NCBI RefSeq assembly: GCF_004101845.1
Contig: NZ_CP026116.1
Location: 186,001 to 250,000 of the forward strand
DNA: 64,000 bases
Source of the DNA: Latilactobacillus curvatus JCM 1096 = DSM 20019
GTDB taxonomy: Bacteria > Bacillota > Bacilli > Lactobacillales > Lactobacillaceae
Reading direction: 5' to 3'
The notes below the pieces were generated by a model. That model made no database searches. It was not told the origin of the DNA and saw only the letters and a program-made list of their open reading frames with translations. Below are positions 19,029-27,793 of this stretch, one piece after another; position 1 is the stretch's first letter, and every line of letters starts with the position of its first letter. The position numbers and the translations under genes were made by a program.

Positions 19029-19456
19029 TGCCTAATTTTAACCGACACCAAATTCGCCAAGCTGCATTTCAAGTGTTGTTTGCGTTAAATGCTAATGACA
19101 CATTAGAATTGGCAGATGCTTACCAAGCCGTTTTAACCATGGATCAATTCGATGCTGAAGAAGTTGAAGAAGTTGCTGTTCCAGACTACCTTGCCTTCTT
19201 GGTAACGGGCGTCACAGAACATCAAGCAGAATTAGACGCCGCTTTAACGCCATACTTGAAGAAGGGCTGGCAACTATCACGGTTAGCCAAACCGGATTTA
19301 ATTATCTTGCGTTTAGGGTTGTTTGAAATGCAAAATTCAACAGAAGCACCCGATAAAGTGGCGTTGAATGAAGCGCTCGAACTTGCTAAACAATTTACAG
19401 ATGATCAAGCAAAAGGTTTTATCAACGGCGTTTTATCTAAATTCGTTGAAGCTTAA
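19028..19456 (+). CDS. nusB: Transcription antitermination factor NusB
   Basis: NusB (142 residues, all-helical) forms the boxA-binding antitermination complex with S10 (NusE) on rRNA leaders. The N-terminal arginine-rich motif RHQIRQAAFQVLFALN and the C-terminal VALNEALELAKQF...KGFINGVLSKF are diagnostic. Its start overlaps the yqhY stop by one base. A terminator follows, yet the next genes (folD onward) keep the conserved order. Confidence 0.95.
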   Translation: MPNFNRHQIRQAAFQVLFALNANDTLELADAYQAVLTMDQFDAEEVEEVAVPDYLAFLVTGVTEHQAELDAALTPYLKKGWQLSRLAKPDLIILRLGLFEMQNSTEAPDKVALNEALELAKQFTDDQAKGFINGVLSKFVEA

Positions 19457-19483
19457 TTAGTAAAATACGAACGAAATCACTTA

Positions 19484-19520
19484 AAACACGTTAAAAAGTA
19501 TTTTTTTAGCGTGTTTTTTT
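19484..19520 (+). terminator. Terminator after nusB
   Basis: ACACGTTAAAAA pairs with TTTTTAGCGTGT around a short loop, followed by seven T. Just upstream (19463-19475) is a lone CGAAC sequence resembling a PurBox half. Confidence 0.8.
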
Positions 19521-19617
19521 GAATTTAAACGGTCATTATCAGCTGATAACCCGGAATTAACCGATTAACTATGCTAAAATAGAAACATCAAATATCGATA
19601 AATAGGGGTTGTTAACT

Positions 19618-20469
19618 TTGGAATTACTAGATGGTCGAGCACTTGCAAATGAATTAACACAAGCACAACAAATGGCGGTGGCAACACTCAAACAACAAGG
19701 GGTAACCCCGAAATTAGTGGTCGTCATGGTGGGTGATGATCCAGCAAGTGCGATTTATACGCAAAGCAAGCAAAAAAGAGCGACTAAAATTGGCATGGCA
19801 TCTGAGTTAAAACGCCTGTCTGCTGAAACAACGGAAGCTGATTTATTAGCGGTTGTTCGCCAACTAAATACGGATGAAACCGTTGATGGCATTTTAGTCC
19901 AATTACCATTACCAAAACAAATTAATGAAGACCATATTATCCGGGCGATTGACCCACAAAAAGACGTTGATGGTTTTAGCCCAGTCAATATTGGGCGATT
20001 ATGGCTTAATCAACCGGGCTTAGTGGCCTGTACGCCAAATGGGATTATGCGCTTATTGGCAGCTCACGATATTGACGTGGCTGGCAAAAATGTCGTGATT
20101 GTTGGCCGGAGTAACATCGTTGGTCGGCCATTGGCAGCTTTAATGCTCAATGCCAATGCCACGGTCACGATTGCGCACAGCAGAACGGCAGACTTAAAAG
20201 CCCTAACGAAAACAGCCGACATCTTAGTGGCGGCCATCGGTAAACCACACTTCTTCGGCATTGAGGATGTCAAAGAAGGGGCGGTTGTTGTCGATGTCGG
20301 CATTAATCGGCTTGAAGATGGAACAGTCACCGGTGATGTCGATTTTGAAGCCCTTAAATCACATGTTAGTGCGATGACGCCAGTTCCGCGTGGCGTGGGG
20401 CCAATGACGATTACGATGCTCATGGATCAAACGATTGAGATTGCAAAGGAACGTGCTAAACGTGGTTAA
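19618..20469 (+). CDS. folD: Methylene-THF dehydrogenase / methenyl-THF cyclohydrolase
   Basis: FolD interconverts methylene-, methenyl- and 10-formyl-tetrahydrofolate with NADP; 10-formyl-THF feeds PurN, PurH and Fmt. I start at the TTG at 19618 because agggg lies 9 bases upstream; the TTG at 19609 is too close to it. This gives 283 residues, the usual length. Signature stretches are YTQSKQKRATKIGM (catalytic Lys), VDGILVQLPLP, GRSNIVGRP and TPVPRGVGPMTI. It overlaps xseA by 8 bases. Confidence 0.95.
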   Translation: MELLDGRALANELTQAQQMAVATLKQQGVTPKLVVVMVGDDPASAIYTQSKQKRATKIGMASELKRLSAETTEADLLAVVRQLNTDETVDGILVQLPLPKQINEDHIIRAIDPQKDVDGFSPVNIGRLWLNQPGLVACTPNGIMRLLAAHDIDVAGKNVVIVGRSNIVGRPLAALMLNANATVTIAHSRTADLKALTKTADILVAAIGKPHFFGIEDVKEGAVVVDVGINRLEDGTVTGDVDFEALKSHVSAMTPVPRGVGPMTITMLMDQTIEIAKERAKRG

Positions 20470-21811
20470 ACCAACAGACTATTTAACAGTCACCGCATTA
20501 ACGCAGTATTTAAAGGCTAAATTTGAACGCGATCCGTATTTGGATCGGGTTTATTTAACCGGCGAAATTTCAAACTTCCGCTTACGACCGAATGCGCATC
20601 AATATTTTAGTTTAAAAGATAATAAAGCTAAGATCAGTGCCATTATGTTCAAGTCCGCTTTTGAAAAGATTAAGTTCACTCCTGAAGAGGGGATGAAAGT
20701 GCTTGTTGTGGGCCGGATTTCCTTGTACGAAGCAACTGGAAACTATCAGATCTATGTGGAACGGATGGAGCCAGATGGTCTTGGTGCATTGTATCAAGCC
20801 TATGAACAGCTAAAAGCTAAATTATCGGCTGAAGGCTTGTTTGATGCACCAAAGCAACTATTGCCGCGCTTTCCAAAACGGATTGCGGTGATTACGAGTC
20901 CTTCTGGGGCTGTTATTCGCGATATTATAACAACGACGCAACGTCGGTATCCAATTGCCCAACTCGTCTTATTCCCAGCGGTGGTTCAAGGTGACGGTGC
21001 GGCTGATATTTTAGTCGATCGACTGAATCAAGTTAATCAACAAGGGGATTTCGATACAATTATCATTGGTCGTGGTGGTGGTTCGATTGAAGATTTATGG
21101 CCGTTTAATGAAGAACGCGTTGCGCGCGCGATTGTTGCCAGTCAGATTCCGGTGATTTCATCAGTTGGTCATGAAACGGACACGACTATTGCTGATTTAG
21201 TGGCGGATGTCCGGGCAGCGACACCAACAGCAGCAGCTGAATTAGCAACACCGGTTTTGACGGACGAAGTGTTGAAGTTGAAACAACAACGTTTGCGGTT
21301 ATATCAGGCATTTTCGAAAACATTGGCATTAAACAAAAAGCAATTGGTCCACTTACAGAACAGTTACGTCTTAAAACAGCCGCAACGCTTGTATGACGGC
21401 TATTTACAAAATGTCGATCAGTTGCACCGTCGTTTATTGTTGGCGCAACAACAACGCTTACAGACTAGTCAACAGAATGTACAACTCTTGCAGCAACGCC
21501 TGCAGTCGCAATCACCAAGTGGTGCGATTCAACAAGCACAAAGAATGTTGACTGATACCGATCATCGTTTGAAACGAGCAATCGAGAGCCTTGTCCAAAA
21601 TCGGCGGCAACAGGCTGGACAAGCGGTGGCGGCCTTGGATCTCGTAAGCCCGTTGAAAATTTTGGGACGCGGATTTGCTTATGTAACGGATGATAACCAA
21701 AATGTAATGAAAAAAATGACCGATTTTACGGTCGACCAATCAATCGAGTTACATGTCCAAGATGGCCTCGTGAACGCGCGTGTCACGGCCACTCATAAAG
21801 GAGACGAATAA
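20462..21811 (+). CDS. xseA: Exodeoxyribonuclease VII large subunit
   Basis: Catalytic subunit of ExoVII, which degrades single-stranded DNA from both ends. The N-terminal OB fold ([18 protein letters not shown]) is followed by the nuclease domain ([58 protein letters not shown]) and a long coiled coil rich in Gln and Leu. I choose the GTG at 20462 (aaagga upstream), giving 449 residues; the frame upstream overlaps folD without support. xseB follows after one base. Confidence 0.95.
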   Translation: MVKPTDYLTVTALTQYLKAKFERDPYLDRVYLTGEISNFRLRPNAHQYFSLKDNKAKISAIMFKSAFEKIKFTPEEGMKVLVVGRISLYEATGNYQIYVERMEPDGLGALYQAYEQLKAKLSAEGLFDAPKQLLPRFPKRIAVITSPSGAVIRDIITTTQRRYPIAQLVLFPAVVQGDGAADILVDRLNQVNQQGDFDTIIIGRGGGSIEDLWPFNEERVARAIVASQIPVISSVGHETDTTIADLVADVRAATPTAAAELATPVLTDEVLKLKQQRLRLYQAFSKTLALNKKQLVHLQNSYVLKQPQRLYDGYLQNVDQLHRRLLLAQQQRLQTSQQNVQLLQQRLQSQSPSGAIQQAQRMLTDTDHRLKRAIESLVQNRRQQAGQAVAALDLVSPLKILGRGFAYVTDDNQNVMKKMTDFTVDQSIELHVQDGLVNARVTATHKGDE

Positions 21812-21812
21812 G

Positions 21813-22043
21813 ATGGCAGAAAAGAAATTAACATTTGAAGAGAACTTAGCACAATTGGAAGCAATTGTGAATGAACTGGAAACGGGCGATGTGCCACTTG
21901 AAAAAGCGATGACTGCTTTTCAAAAGGGTGTTAAATTAAGTCAAACATTAGAAGAAACCTTAAGTAAGGCTGAAAAAACGATGGCCAAAGTGATGGCAGA
22001 TAATGGCGAAGAAGTCCCATTGGATGCTGAGGCACAAGAATAA
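21813..22043 (+). CDS. xseB: Exodeoxyribonuclease VII small subunit
   Basis: A 76-residue helical-hairpin protein that binds XseA in several copies and is needed for ExoVII activity. The motif [32 protein letters not shown] is characteristic. The ATG at 21813 follows aaaggagac, so the longer upstream frame is not used. It overlaps the next gene by one base. Confidence 0.95.
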   Translation: MAEKKLTFEENLAQLEAIVNELETGDVPLEKAMTAFQKGVKLSQTLEETLSKAEKTMAKVMADNGEEVPLDAEAQE

Positions 22044-22915
22044 TGGTTGATTTCAAAACGTTTGCGCGCCAACAAGTGCCCGCATTTGAAACCTATTTGA
22101 CTGAGCAACTTGCTCAGATTGAAGAACCAACCTTGCAAAAAGCGATGACCTATTCAGTGATGGCTGGCGGGAAACGTCTCCGGCCACTTTTGGTATTTGC
22201 GGTGCTTGCAAGTGCGGGGCGACCGATTAATCAAATGGCGTATCGCGTAGCGGGGGCATTGGAATTAATTCATAGCTACTCATTGATTCATGATGATTTA
22301 CCGGCGATGGATAATGATGACTTACGGCGCGGTCAACCTACGAACCATAAGGTTTTTGGCGAGGCGCAAGCTATTCTAGCCGGCGACGGGTTATTGACAC
22401 TTGCATTTGAATGGTTAACGACGACCGATTTGACGACTGATCAGCAGAGCCGCGCTGTTCGATTATTGGCGCAAGCAGCCGGTCCAAGTGGCATGGTTGC
22501 TGGTCAGATTGAAGATATCGAAGGACAAACTAAAACTTTATCGTTAGTTCAATTGAAACAAGTCCATCAGCTCAAAACGGGCCGTTTGATTGAATGCGCG
22601 GTCGGCTTAGGTGCGATTTTGGCTGATTTATCCGATGAACAAATGGCTAGTTTACAGCTTTTTGCGCAAAATTATGGGTTGGCATTTCAGATCCAAGATG
22701 ATATTTTAGACGTGACAAGCACTACAGAAGCGATGGGCAAGGCGGTCCATAAGGATGCTGACGAACATAAGAATACTTTCCCAGGCTTATTGGGCTTAGC
22801 CGGTGCAAAAGACGCGTTGGATGAGACTTATCAGGCCGCGCAAACTGCTTTAACGGATTTATCCGGGTTAGATAAAGCACTATTAAATAGTTTTTTAAAC
22901 TATTTTAATGAATAG
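22043..22915 (+). CDS. ispA: Polyprenyl (farnesyl/geranyl) diphosphate synthase
   Basis: A trans-prenyl transferase that condenses IPP with allylic diphosphates, supplying precursors for undecaprenyl and quinone side chains. The 290-residue protein has GGKRLRPLL, the first Asp-rich motif LIHDDLPAMDNDDLRRG, and the second QIQDDILD. Product length (C10, C15 or C20) cannot be read with certainty; farnesyl diphosphate is the usual call for the xseB-adjacent gene. Confidence 0.92.
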   Translation: MVDFKTFARQQVPAFETYLTEQLAQIEEPTLQKAMTYSVMAGGKRLRPLLVFAVLASAGRPINQMAYRVAGALELIHSYSLIHDDLPAMDNDDLRRGQPTNHKVFGEAQAILAGDGLLTLAFEWLTTTDLTTDQQSRAVRLLAQAAGPSGMVAGQIEDIEGQTKTLSLVQLKQVHQLKTGRLIECAVGLGAILADLSDEQMASLQLFAQNYGLAFQIQDDILDVTSTTEAMGKAVHKDADEHKNTFPGLLGLAGAKDALDETYQAAQTALTDLSGLDKALLNSFLNYFNE

Positions 22916-22923
22916 GAGAACAG

Positions 22924-23754
22924 ATGAAAAAAGAACGGGTAGACGTATTATTAGTCCAACAGGGATTATTTGATTCCAGAGAACAAGCAAAACGGTCTGT
23001 GATGGCTGGTGAAGTGTACGGTAAAAATGATGAACGAATCGACAAACCGGGCGAAAAAATCGACGCTGAAACTGTCTTAAGTGTCAAAGGGCGTAAGATT
23101 CCGTATGTTGGCCGAGGGGCTTTAAAATTGGCGAAAGCGGTCGAGGTTTTCAACATCGATTTACAGGATAAAATCTCACTTGATATCGGTTCTTCAACAG
23201 GGGGCTTTACTGATGTGGCGCTTAGAAATGGGGCCAAACTCTGTTACGCACTAGATGTGGGCTATAACCAACTAGCATGGAAATTGCGCGAAGATCCACG
23301 CGTCGTAGTGATGGAACGGGTTAATTTTCGTTACAGTCAACCAGAAGATTTCACCAATGGTCAACCAGATTTTGCCATGACGGATGTTTCGTTTATTTCG
23401 TTACATAAGATTTTGGTGCCGTTGAAACCCATCTTGAAACCGGACTGCGAAGCGGTTGCTTTAATTAAGCCGCAATTCGAAGCCGGCCCTGAAAATGTCG
23501 GTAAACACGGGATTGTGCGTGATCCGAAAGTGCATAAGATGGTGGTTAAAGACATCGTTGATTTTAGTTTAGCGACGGGCTACGACGTGCTAGGGTTAGA
23601 TTTTTCACCAATTAAAGGTGGTGAAGGCAATATTGAATTCTTGATTCATCTACGGAATACGACGGCTGAGACTGGAACGATGGCCCCAAACATGAATATT
23701 GATACGGTTTTAGAGAATGCCTATGCTGCTTTGAAACGACCAACGGGAAAATAG
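22924..23754 (+). CDS. tlyA: TlyA-family rRNA 2'-O-methyltransferase / hemolysin-like protein
   Basis: An N-terminal S4 RNA-binding domain (residues 5-65, RVDVLLVQQGLFDSREQAK) is joined to an FtsJ-type methyltransferase domain with the SAM motif LDIGSSTGGFTDVAL and a KPQFEAGPENVGKHGIV stretch. Family members 2'-O-methylate rRNA; the haemolysin label is historical. 276 residues, 8 bases after ispA, in the classic position before argR-recN. Confidence 0.93.
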   Translation: MKKERVDVLLVQQGLFDSREQAKRSVMAGEVYGKNDERIDKPGEKIDAETVLSVKGRKIPYVGRGALKLAKAVEVFNIDLQDKISLDIGSSTGGFTDVALRNGAKLCYALDVGYNQLAWKLREDPRVVVMERVNFRYSQPEDFTNGQPDFAMTDVSFISLHKILVPLKPILKPDCEAVALIKPQFEAGPENVGKHGIVRDPKVHKMVVKDIVDFSLATGYDVLGLDFSPIKGGEGNIEFLIHLRNTTAETGTMAPNMNIDTVLENAYAALKRPTGK

Positions 23755-23794
23755 TGTATAAAACTTTGTATTTTATGTATAAATGCGCTATCAT
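23755..23794 (+). promoter_or_regulatory. argR promoter with two ARG-box-like repeats
   Basis: A promoter TTGTAT (23766-23771), 17 bases, TATCAT (23789-23794) is overlapped by two copies of TGTATAAA (23755-23762 and 23776-23783) spaced 21 bases apart. Two ArgR boxes 21 bases apart, centre to centre, is the spacing known for ArgR operators. Autoregulation by ArgR is inferred. Confidence 0.5.
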
Positions 23795-23834
23795 TGAGGA
23801 ATAGAATAATTTCTCACATGAAGAGGGTGTTTTA

Positions 23835-24287
23835 ATGCGCAAGGTAGATCGGCAACGACTGTTAAAAAATTTAATCCAGACCCATGAGATTGAACGACAA
23901 GAGGATTTTGTGAAGCTGTTACAAGCGGAAGACATCGATGTTACGCAAGCCACGATTTCGCGGGATATTAAAGAAATGCAGCTCATTAAAGTGCCAAATG
24001 CGGACGAGGGCTATCACTATAGCCTACCGCCTGAAAAGAAATTAGACGTTAAAGAAAAGTTGCGCCGGATTTTACGCGACGCCTATATTACGCATAACCA
24101 ACAAGACTATTTTGTCGTGATTAAAGCCTTACCGGGTAACGGGACGGCAATTGCTAATCTTTTGGATCAAATGCAGCTCAGTGGTGTATTTGGTACAATT
24201 GGCGGCGACGACACCGTGTTGGTGATTTGTAAATCAGAAGAAAATGCTAAACAGTCTACGAAGTTTATTGAAGACTTGCTAAAGTAA
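23835..24287 (+). CDS. argR: Arginine repressor ArgR/AhrC
   Basis: A 150-residue hexameric regulator that represses arginine synthesis and can activate its breakdown when bound to arginine. The N-terminal winged helix holds the recognition segment VTQATISRDIKEMQLIKV; the C-terminal hexamer/arginine domain has GTIGGDDTVLVIC with the Asp pair that binds arginine. No arginine genes lie nearby; this position beside recN is simply conserved in Firmicutes. Its promoter overlaps putative ARG boxes. Confidence 0.95.
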   Translation: MRKVDRQRLLKNLIQTHEIERQEDFVKLLQAEDIDVTQATISRDIKEMQLIKVPNADEGYHYSLPPEKKLDVKEKLRRILRDAYITHNQQDYFVVIKALPGNGTAIANLLDQMQLSGVFGTIGGDDTVLVICKSEENAKQSTKFIEDLLK

Positions 24288-24304
24288 TTTGGCAAGTTTT
24301 TTTA
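24274..24304 (+). terminator. Terminator overlapping the argR stop
   Basis: ACTTGC/GCAAGT stem (24274-24279 with 24292-24297) then a T run. It begins within the last codons of argR. Confidence 0.7.
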
Positions 24305-24335
24305 GCATCAAGAGAAACGAAAGGGGGATGATCAG

Positions 24336-26036
24336 ATGTTACAAGAGTTGGTCATTCACGATTTTGCAATTATCGATCAGTTAGCAATTAGTTTTGAAGA
24401 AGGGATGACGGTGCTCTCGGGGGAAACCGGAGCCGGTAAGTCAATTATTATCGATGCAGTCGGGTTACTCGCTGGCGGCCGGGGTTCACAAGACTTTATC
24501 CGGACTGGTGCTAAAAAAGCGACCCTTGAAGGCTTATTTACGATGACGCCTAATGGCACAACCGCCGCAGTATTAGACCAGTTTGGCATTGAACACGACG
24601 AACAAACCGTCTTGTTACAGCGCGATTTAGCCGTTAATGGACACAATGTTTGTCGGGTCAACGGTCATTTGGTCAATACAACCACTTTGAAGCATATTGG
24701 AGAAACCTTAGTTGATATTCACGGTCAAAATGAACACCAAGAATTAATGTATCCAGATCGCCACTTGGGGTTGTTGGATGAATTTGCGCATCAAAAGTTA
24801 ACAACCGCGAAGGCAGCCTATGCCGAAACTTATGCTGCCTATCGTAAAACACAGCGTGCCTTGAAGCAAAAACAGCAAAATGAACAAGAATGGGCGCAAC
24901 GCTTGGATATGCTGAAATTTCAAACTAACGAAATTGATGCAGCCCAATTACAGGCTGATGAAGAAAGCAAGTTAGTCGAAGAACGAGCCAAACTAATGAA
25001 CTTTCAAAAAATTAACCAAGCATTGCAAGCCAGTCACACGATTTTAGCAGGAGAAGACGGGAATGCGTTAGACCAAATCGCAGTTGCAATGAATCAGATG
25101 CAAGAAATTGCTGAACTCGATCCAGAATTCAAGCGTATTGCGGACAGTCTGCAGACTGGTTATTACACGTTGCAAGATAGTAGCATTGATATTAGTCGGG
25201 AAGTTTCAAACTTAGAATGGGATGAAGCACGGTTAGATGAAATCGAACAACGGCTAGAAACTATTAATAATTTGGAACATAAGTATGGTGATTCAATTGC
25301 CGAAATTCTCGCTTATGGTGAAAAAATCGGGGCTGAACTAGCAGCGATGCAAGCAACTGAAGCGAACGCAAGTGAGTTGGAGCAGCAATTCACGCAACTT
25401 GAACAACAACTTAGGACAAACGGACAAACGTTGACGCAATTACGCCAAAAAGCAGCTAAGCAACTTGAAAAAGCGGTTCATCAACAGTTAAAAGCGTTAT
25501 ACATGGAAAAGACGGTCTTTAAAGTTGAATTCTTGCCAAATGAACAGGAACAGTTCATGGCTTCCGGGATGGACAAAGTTGAATTTTACATTCAACCCAA
25601 CCCTGGTGAAAAACTACGGCCGCTCGCTAAAATTGCTTCTGGTGGGGAATTATCGCGCTTGATGTTAGCCCTTAAAACGATTTTCTCCGAATCACAAGGC
25701 GTTACTAGCATCATCTTTGATGAAGTTGATACCGGAGTGAGTGGGCGTGTGGCCCAAGCGATTGCCAATAAGATTAGTGAAATTGGCCAACATTCGCAAG
25801 TGCTCTGCATTACGCATTTGCCGCAAGTCGCAGCAATGAGTGATCATCAATATCAAATTCAAAAACAAGTGAAACAAAATCGAACAGAAACGTCCGTTCA
25901 AAAAGTAACCGGTAAACAACGGATTGCTGAACTGGCACGGATGTTAGCGGGGACTGAAGTAACAGAGTTAACTTTAGAACATGCCGAAGAATTGGTGGCA
26001 TTAGCGGAAACGGCTAAGCAAAGTCGCCGACATTAA
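24336..26036 (+). CDS. recN: DNA repair protein RecN
   Basis: RecN is an SMC-like ATPase recruited early to double-strand breaks. The 566-residue protein has Walker A GETGAGKSI (about residues 30-38), a central coiled coil (about 150-370) and the C-terminal signature ASGGELSRLMLALK with Walker B SIIFDEVDTGVSG. The ATG follows aaaggggg. It is the last gene of the argR-recN group and shares a long terminator with the converging gene. Confidence 0.97.
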   Translation: MLQELVIHDFAIIDQLAISFEEGMTVLSGETGAGKSIIIDAVGLLAGGRGSQDFIRTGAKKATLEGLFTMTPNGTTAAVLDQFGIEHDEQTVLLQRDLAVNGHNVCRVNGHLVNTTTLKHIGETLVDIHGQNEHQELMYPDRHLGLLDEFAHQKLTTAKAAYAETYAAYRKTQRALKQKQQNEQEWAQRLDMLKFQTNEIDAAQLQADEESKLVEERAKLMNFQKINQALQASHTILAGEDGNALDQIAVAMNQMQEIAELDPEFKRIADSLQTGYYTLQDSSIDISREVSNLEWDEARLDEIEQRLETINNLEHKYGDSIAEILAYGEKIGAELAAMQATEANASELEQQFTQLEQQLRTNGQTLTQLRQKAAKQLEKAVHQQLKALYMEKTVFKVEFLPNEQEQFMASGMDKVEFYIQPNPGEKLRPLAKIASGGELSRLMLALKTIFSESQGVTSIIFDEVDTGVSGRVAQAIANKISEIGQHSQVLCITHLPQVAAMSDHQYQIQKQVKQNRTETSVQKVTGKQRIAELARMLAGTEVTELTLEHAEELVALAETAKQSRRH

Positions 26037-26085
26037 AATAAGGGTGCAGCCAAAATATTTTTTTGGCTGCACCCTTATTTTTTTG
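26037..26085. terminator. Bidirectional terminator between recN and the YolD-like gene
   Basis: A perfect 19-bp stem (26037-26055 with 26061-26079) with a 5-base loop, and A/T tracts on both sides serving the two converging genes. Confidence 0.93.
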
Positions 26086-26086
26086 C

Positions 26087-26413
26087 TTAATTTTTCTTTT
26101 GAATGTAACGAATTTGATTGCAAAGGACAATCTTGTAGAGGTTCGAACGACTCTCTTTTAGCAGATACTTGTTCGCACTGAGTTGTTTAACCAAGCGCCC
26201 GGTCACTTGTTCGAGATGATCGTTAACATTGAATTGCACCGCAACATGGTAGTGGCGTTCAAACGCTTGGGTCATAAATAATTGAATCTGAGCAGGTTGC
26301 ATTTGGGGTTGTTCAACAAAAGCAGTCGCTTCTGGTGTAAGTTCAAAAAAGCGGTGATATTGTTTAACCAATTGTTGACTGAGTCCGCTAACCGTTGCTT
26401 GTTTAAATTCCAT
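26087..26413 (-). CDS. YolD-like protein, probable SOS gene
   Basis: A 108-residue protein starting at the ATG at 26413, which follows cggagg at good spacing; the longer upstream frame crosses the promoter and is rejected. The C-terminal half (residues 55-105) has the pattern of YolD-like proteins: hydrophobic strands around VTGRLVKQL, a polar turn, then IVLCNQIRYIQ. YolD proteins often accompany Y-family polymerases (UmuC/DinP) and help translesion synthesis. The assignment is weak by sequence alone but strengthened by a LexA/DinR box inside its promoter. No polymerase gene lies nearby. Confidence 0.55.
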   Translation of the reverse strand: MEFKQATVSGLSQQLVKQYHRFFELTPEATAFVEQPQMQPAQIQLFMTQAFERHYHVAVQFNVNDHLEQVTGRLVKQLSANKYLLKESRSNLYKIVLCNQIRYIQKKN

Positions 26414-26446
26414 GATTTCATCCTCCGAACACTTGTTTGTGTTTTC

Positions 26447-26475
26447 ATTATACGAACAAACGTTCAGAATTGCAA
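26447..26475 (-). promoter_or_regulatory. Minus-strand promoter with embedded LexA/DinR (SOS) box
   Basis: Reading the minus strand: TTGCAA (26470-26475), 17-base spacer, TATAAT (26447-26452). The spacer holds GAAC-AAAC-GTTC (26454-26465); with its flanks it matches the Gram-positive SOS box CGAACRNRYGTTYC at 13 of 14 positions. A bound LexA would block this promoter. Confidence 0.8.
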
Positions 26476-26534
26476 GCGGCATTTTTTGATTTTTTTCGTG
26501 TATAATAGGATGAACTGATAGAAAGGGTGATTTG

Positions 26535-26759
26535 ATGGGCAAAATTGAATATGAAATTATGGCAGAAATCGGTGTGTTGAGTGAAAATCCAGCTGGTTGG
26601 CGTAAAGAATTGAATTTAATCTCTTGGAATCAACGTGCACCAAAATTTGATTTGCGAGATTGGGCACCGGATCATGCCAAAATGGGTAAGGGTGTGACGC
26701 TGTCAAACGACGAAATTGCGTCCTTAAGGTTAATTTTAAATGAGATGGAAACAAAGTAG
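26535..26759 (+). CDS. ydbC: YdbC-family ssDNA-binding protein (PC4-like fold)
   Basis: A 74-residue protein close to Lactococcus YdbC, whose PC4-like fold binds single-stranded DNA. Key stretches are VLSENPAGWRKELN, ISWNQRAPKFDLRDWAPDHAKMGKG and the C-terminal LSNDEIASL helix. The ATG at 26535 follows agaaaggg; a TATAAT lies at 26501. It is divergent from the SOS-boxed gene, and the LexA box lies 70 bases before its start, so coregulation is possible but not shown. Confidence 0.85.
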   Translation: MGKIEYEIMAEIGVLSENPAGWRKELNLISWNQRAPKFDLRDWAPDHAKMGKGVTLSNDEIASLRLILNEMETK

Positions 26760-26830
26760 ACTTGAAATTTCCCGCCAAATAGTGCAGAATAGACTTTAAC
26801 TATTTTATAAAAGAAGAGGGAATTACGTAG

Positions 26831-27442
26831 ATGTCCAATCGAGGAATGTTGATCGTTTTATCAGGCCCATCAGGGGTCGGTAAAGGAACTGTCCGTCAAG
26901 CAATGCTAGAAGATGAATTTCGTGATTTTCACTATTCAGTTTCGATGACGACGAGAAAGCCAAGACCAGGCGAACAAGATGGTGTTGACTATTATTTTGT
27001 GAGCAAAGAAGAATTCGAGCAAGAAATTGCAAATGATGGTATGCTAGAGTATGCACAGTACGTGGATAATTATTATGGCACACCGATGAAGTATGTGAAT
27101 CAGACACTAGACTCAGGGCGCGATGTTTTATTAGAAATCGAAGTCCAAGGCGCAATGCAAGTGCGCGAGAAGTGTCCCGATGGCGTCTTCATCTTCTTGA
27201 CACCACCCGATTTATTAGAATTGCGGAATCGAATTCAAAAACGCGGCACAGACGATCAAGCAACGATTGATAAGCGGATGCAAAAAGCAGCCGACGAAAT
27301 CAAGATGATGGAAAATTACGATTATGCTGTCGTCAACGACGAAATTCCAAATGCGGTTCAACGAATCGAAAAGATTATCGAAAGTGAACACTTACGAGTG
27401 CCACGTGTGATCGACCAATACAAGAAAATGATAGGGGAATAA
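26831..27442 (+). CDS. gmk: Guanylate kinase
   Basis: Phosphorylates GMP to GDP with ATP, essential for guanine nucleotide supply. The 203-residue enzyme has the P-loop [11 protein letters not shown], the GMP-binding [21 protein letters not shown] segment and the lid sequence RIQKRGTDD. The ATG follows agaaggg. It is followed by rpoZ after 4 bases, the standard Firmicute gmk-rpoZ-coaBC-priA order. Confidence 0.97.
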   Translation: MSNRGMLIVLSGPSGVGKGTVRQAMLEDEFRDFHYSVSMTTRKPRPGEQDGVDYYFVSKEEFEQEIANDGMLEYAQYVDNYYGTPMKYVNQTLDSGRDVLLEIEVQGAMQVREKCPDGVFIFLTPPDLLELRNRIQKRGTDDQATIDKRMQKAADEIKMMENYDYAVVNDEIPNAVQRIEKIIESEHLRVPRVIDQYKKMIGE

Positions 27443-27446
27443 TAAT

Positions 27447-27704
27447 ATGATTGTATATCCTTCAATTGATAAGTTACTAGAAAACGTGAACTCACGTTAC
27501 TCATTGGCTGTTTTAGCTAGCAAGCGGGCCCATGAAATCGAAGCCGGTGATATTAAGATGTTATCTGAATACAAATCACCTAAAACGGTTGGGATGGCAA
27601 TGGAAGAAATTGCTGCTGGCAATGTCATTATTGATCCTGATTCATTGATGCTTGAAAAAGATGCTGAAAAAATGGATAAGCTCGCTCAAAAAGACAGCGA
27701 ATAA
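27447..27704 (+). CDS. rpoZ: RNA polymerase omega subunit
   Basis: Omega (85 residues) helps assemble and stabilise RNA polymerase by binding beta-prime. The segment [32 protein letters not shown] is the conserved omega core and [14 protein letters not shown] follows. It lies 4 bases after gmk and is followed by a terminator. Confidence 0.95.
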   Translation: MIVYPSIDKLLENVNSRYSLAVLASKRAHEIEAGDIKMLSEYKSPKTVGMAMEEIAAGNVIIDPDSLMLEKDAEKMDKLAQKDSE

Positions 27705-27719
27705 GAATAATTAAAGAAC

Positions 27720-27773
27720 CTGCATGTTTAGTTTATTCATCGATGGATGTTTAAATTAAAGTGCAGTTTTTTT
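27720..27773 (+). terminator. Terminator after rpoZ
   Basis: CTGCA/TGCAG closes a long stem (TTTAGTTTA with TAAATTAAA inside) and is followed by seven T. It separates gmk-rpoZ from coaBC-priA. Confidence 0.75.
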
Positions 27774-27793
27774 AGTTTTAGGGGGTTTTGAAA

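Noticed and set aside
26414-26542. 43-codon upstream extension of the YolD-like gene
   Set aside because: It would translate the promoter and LexA box; the ATG at 26413 has a proper ribosome site.
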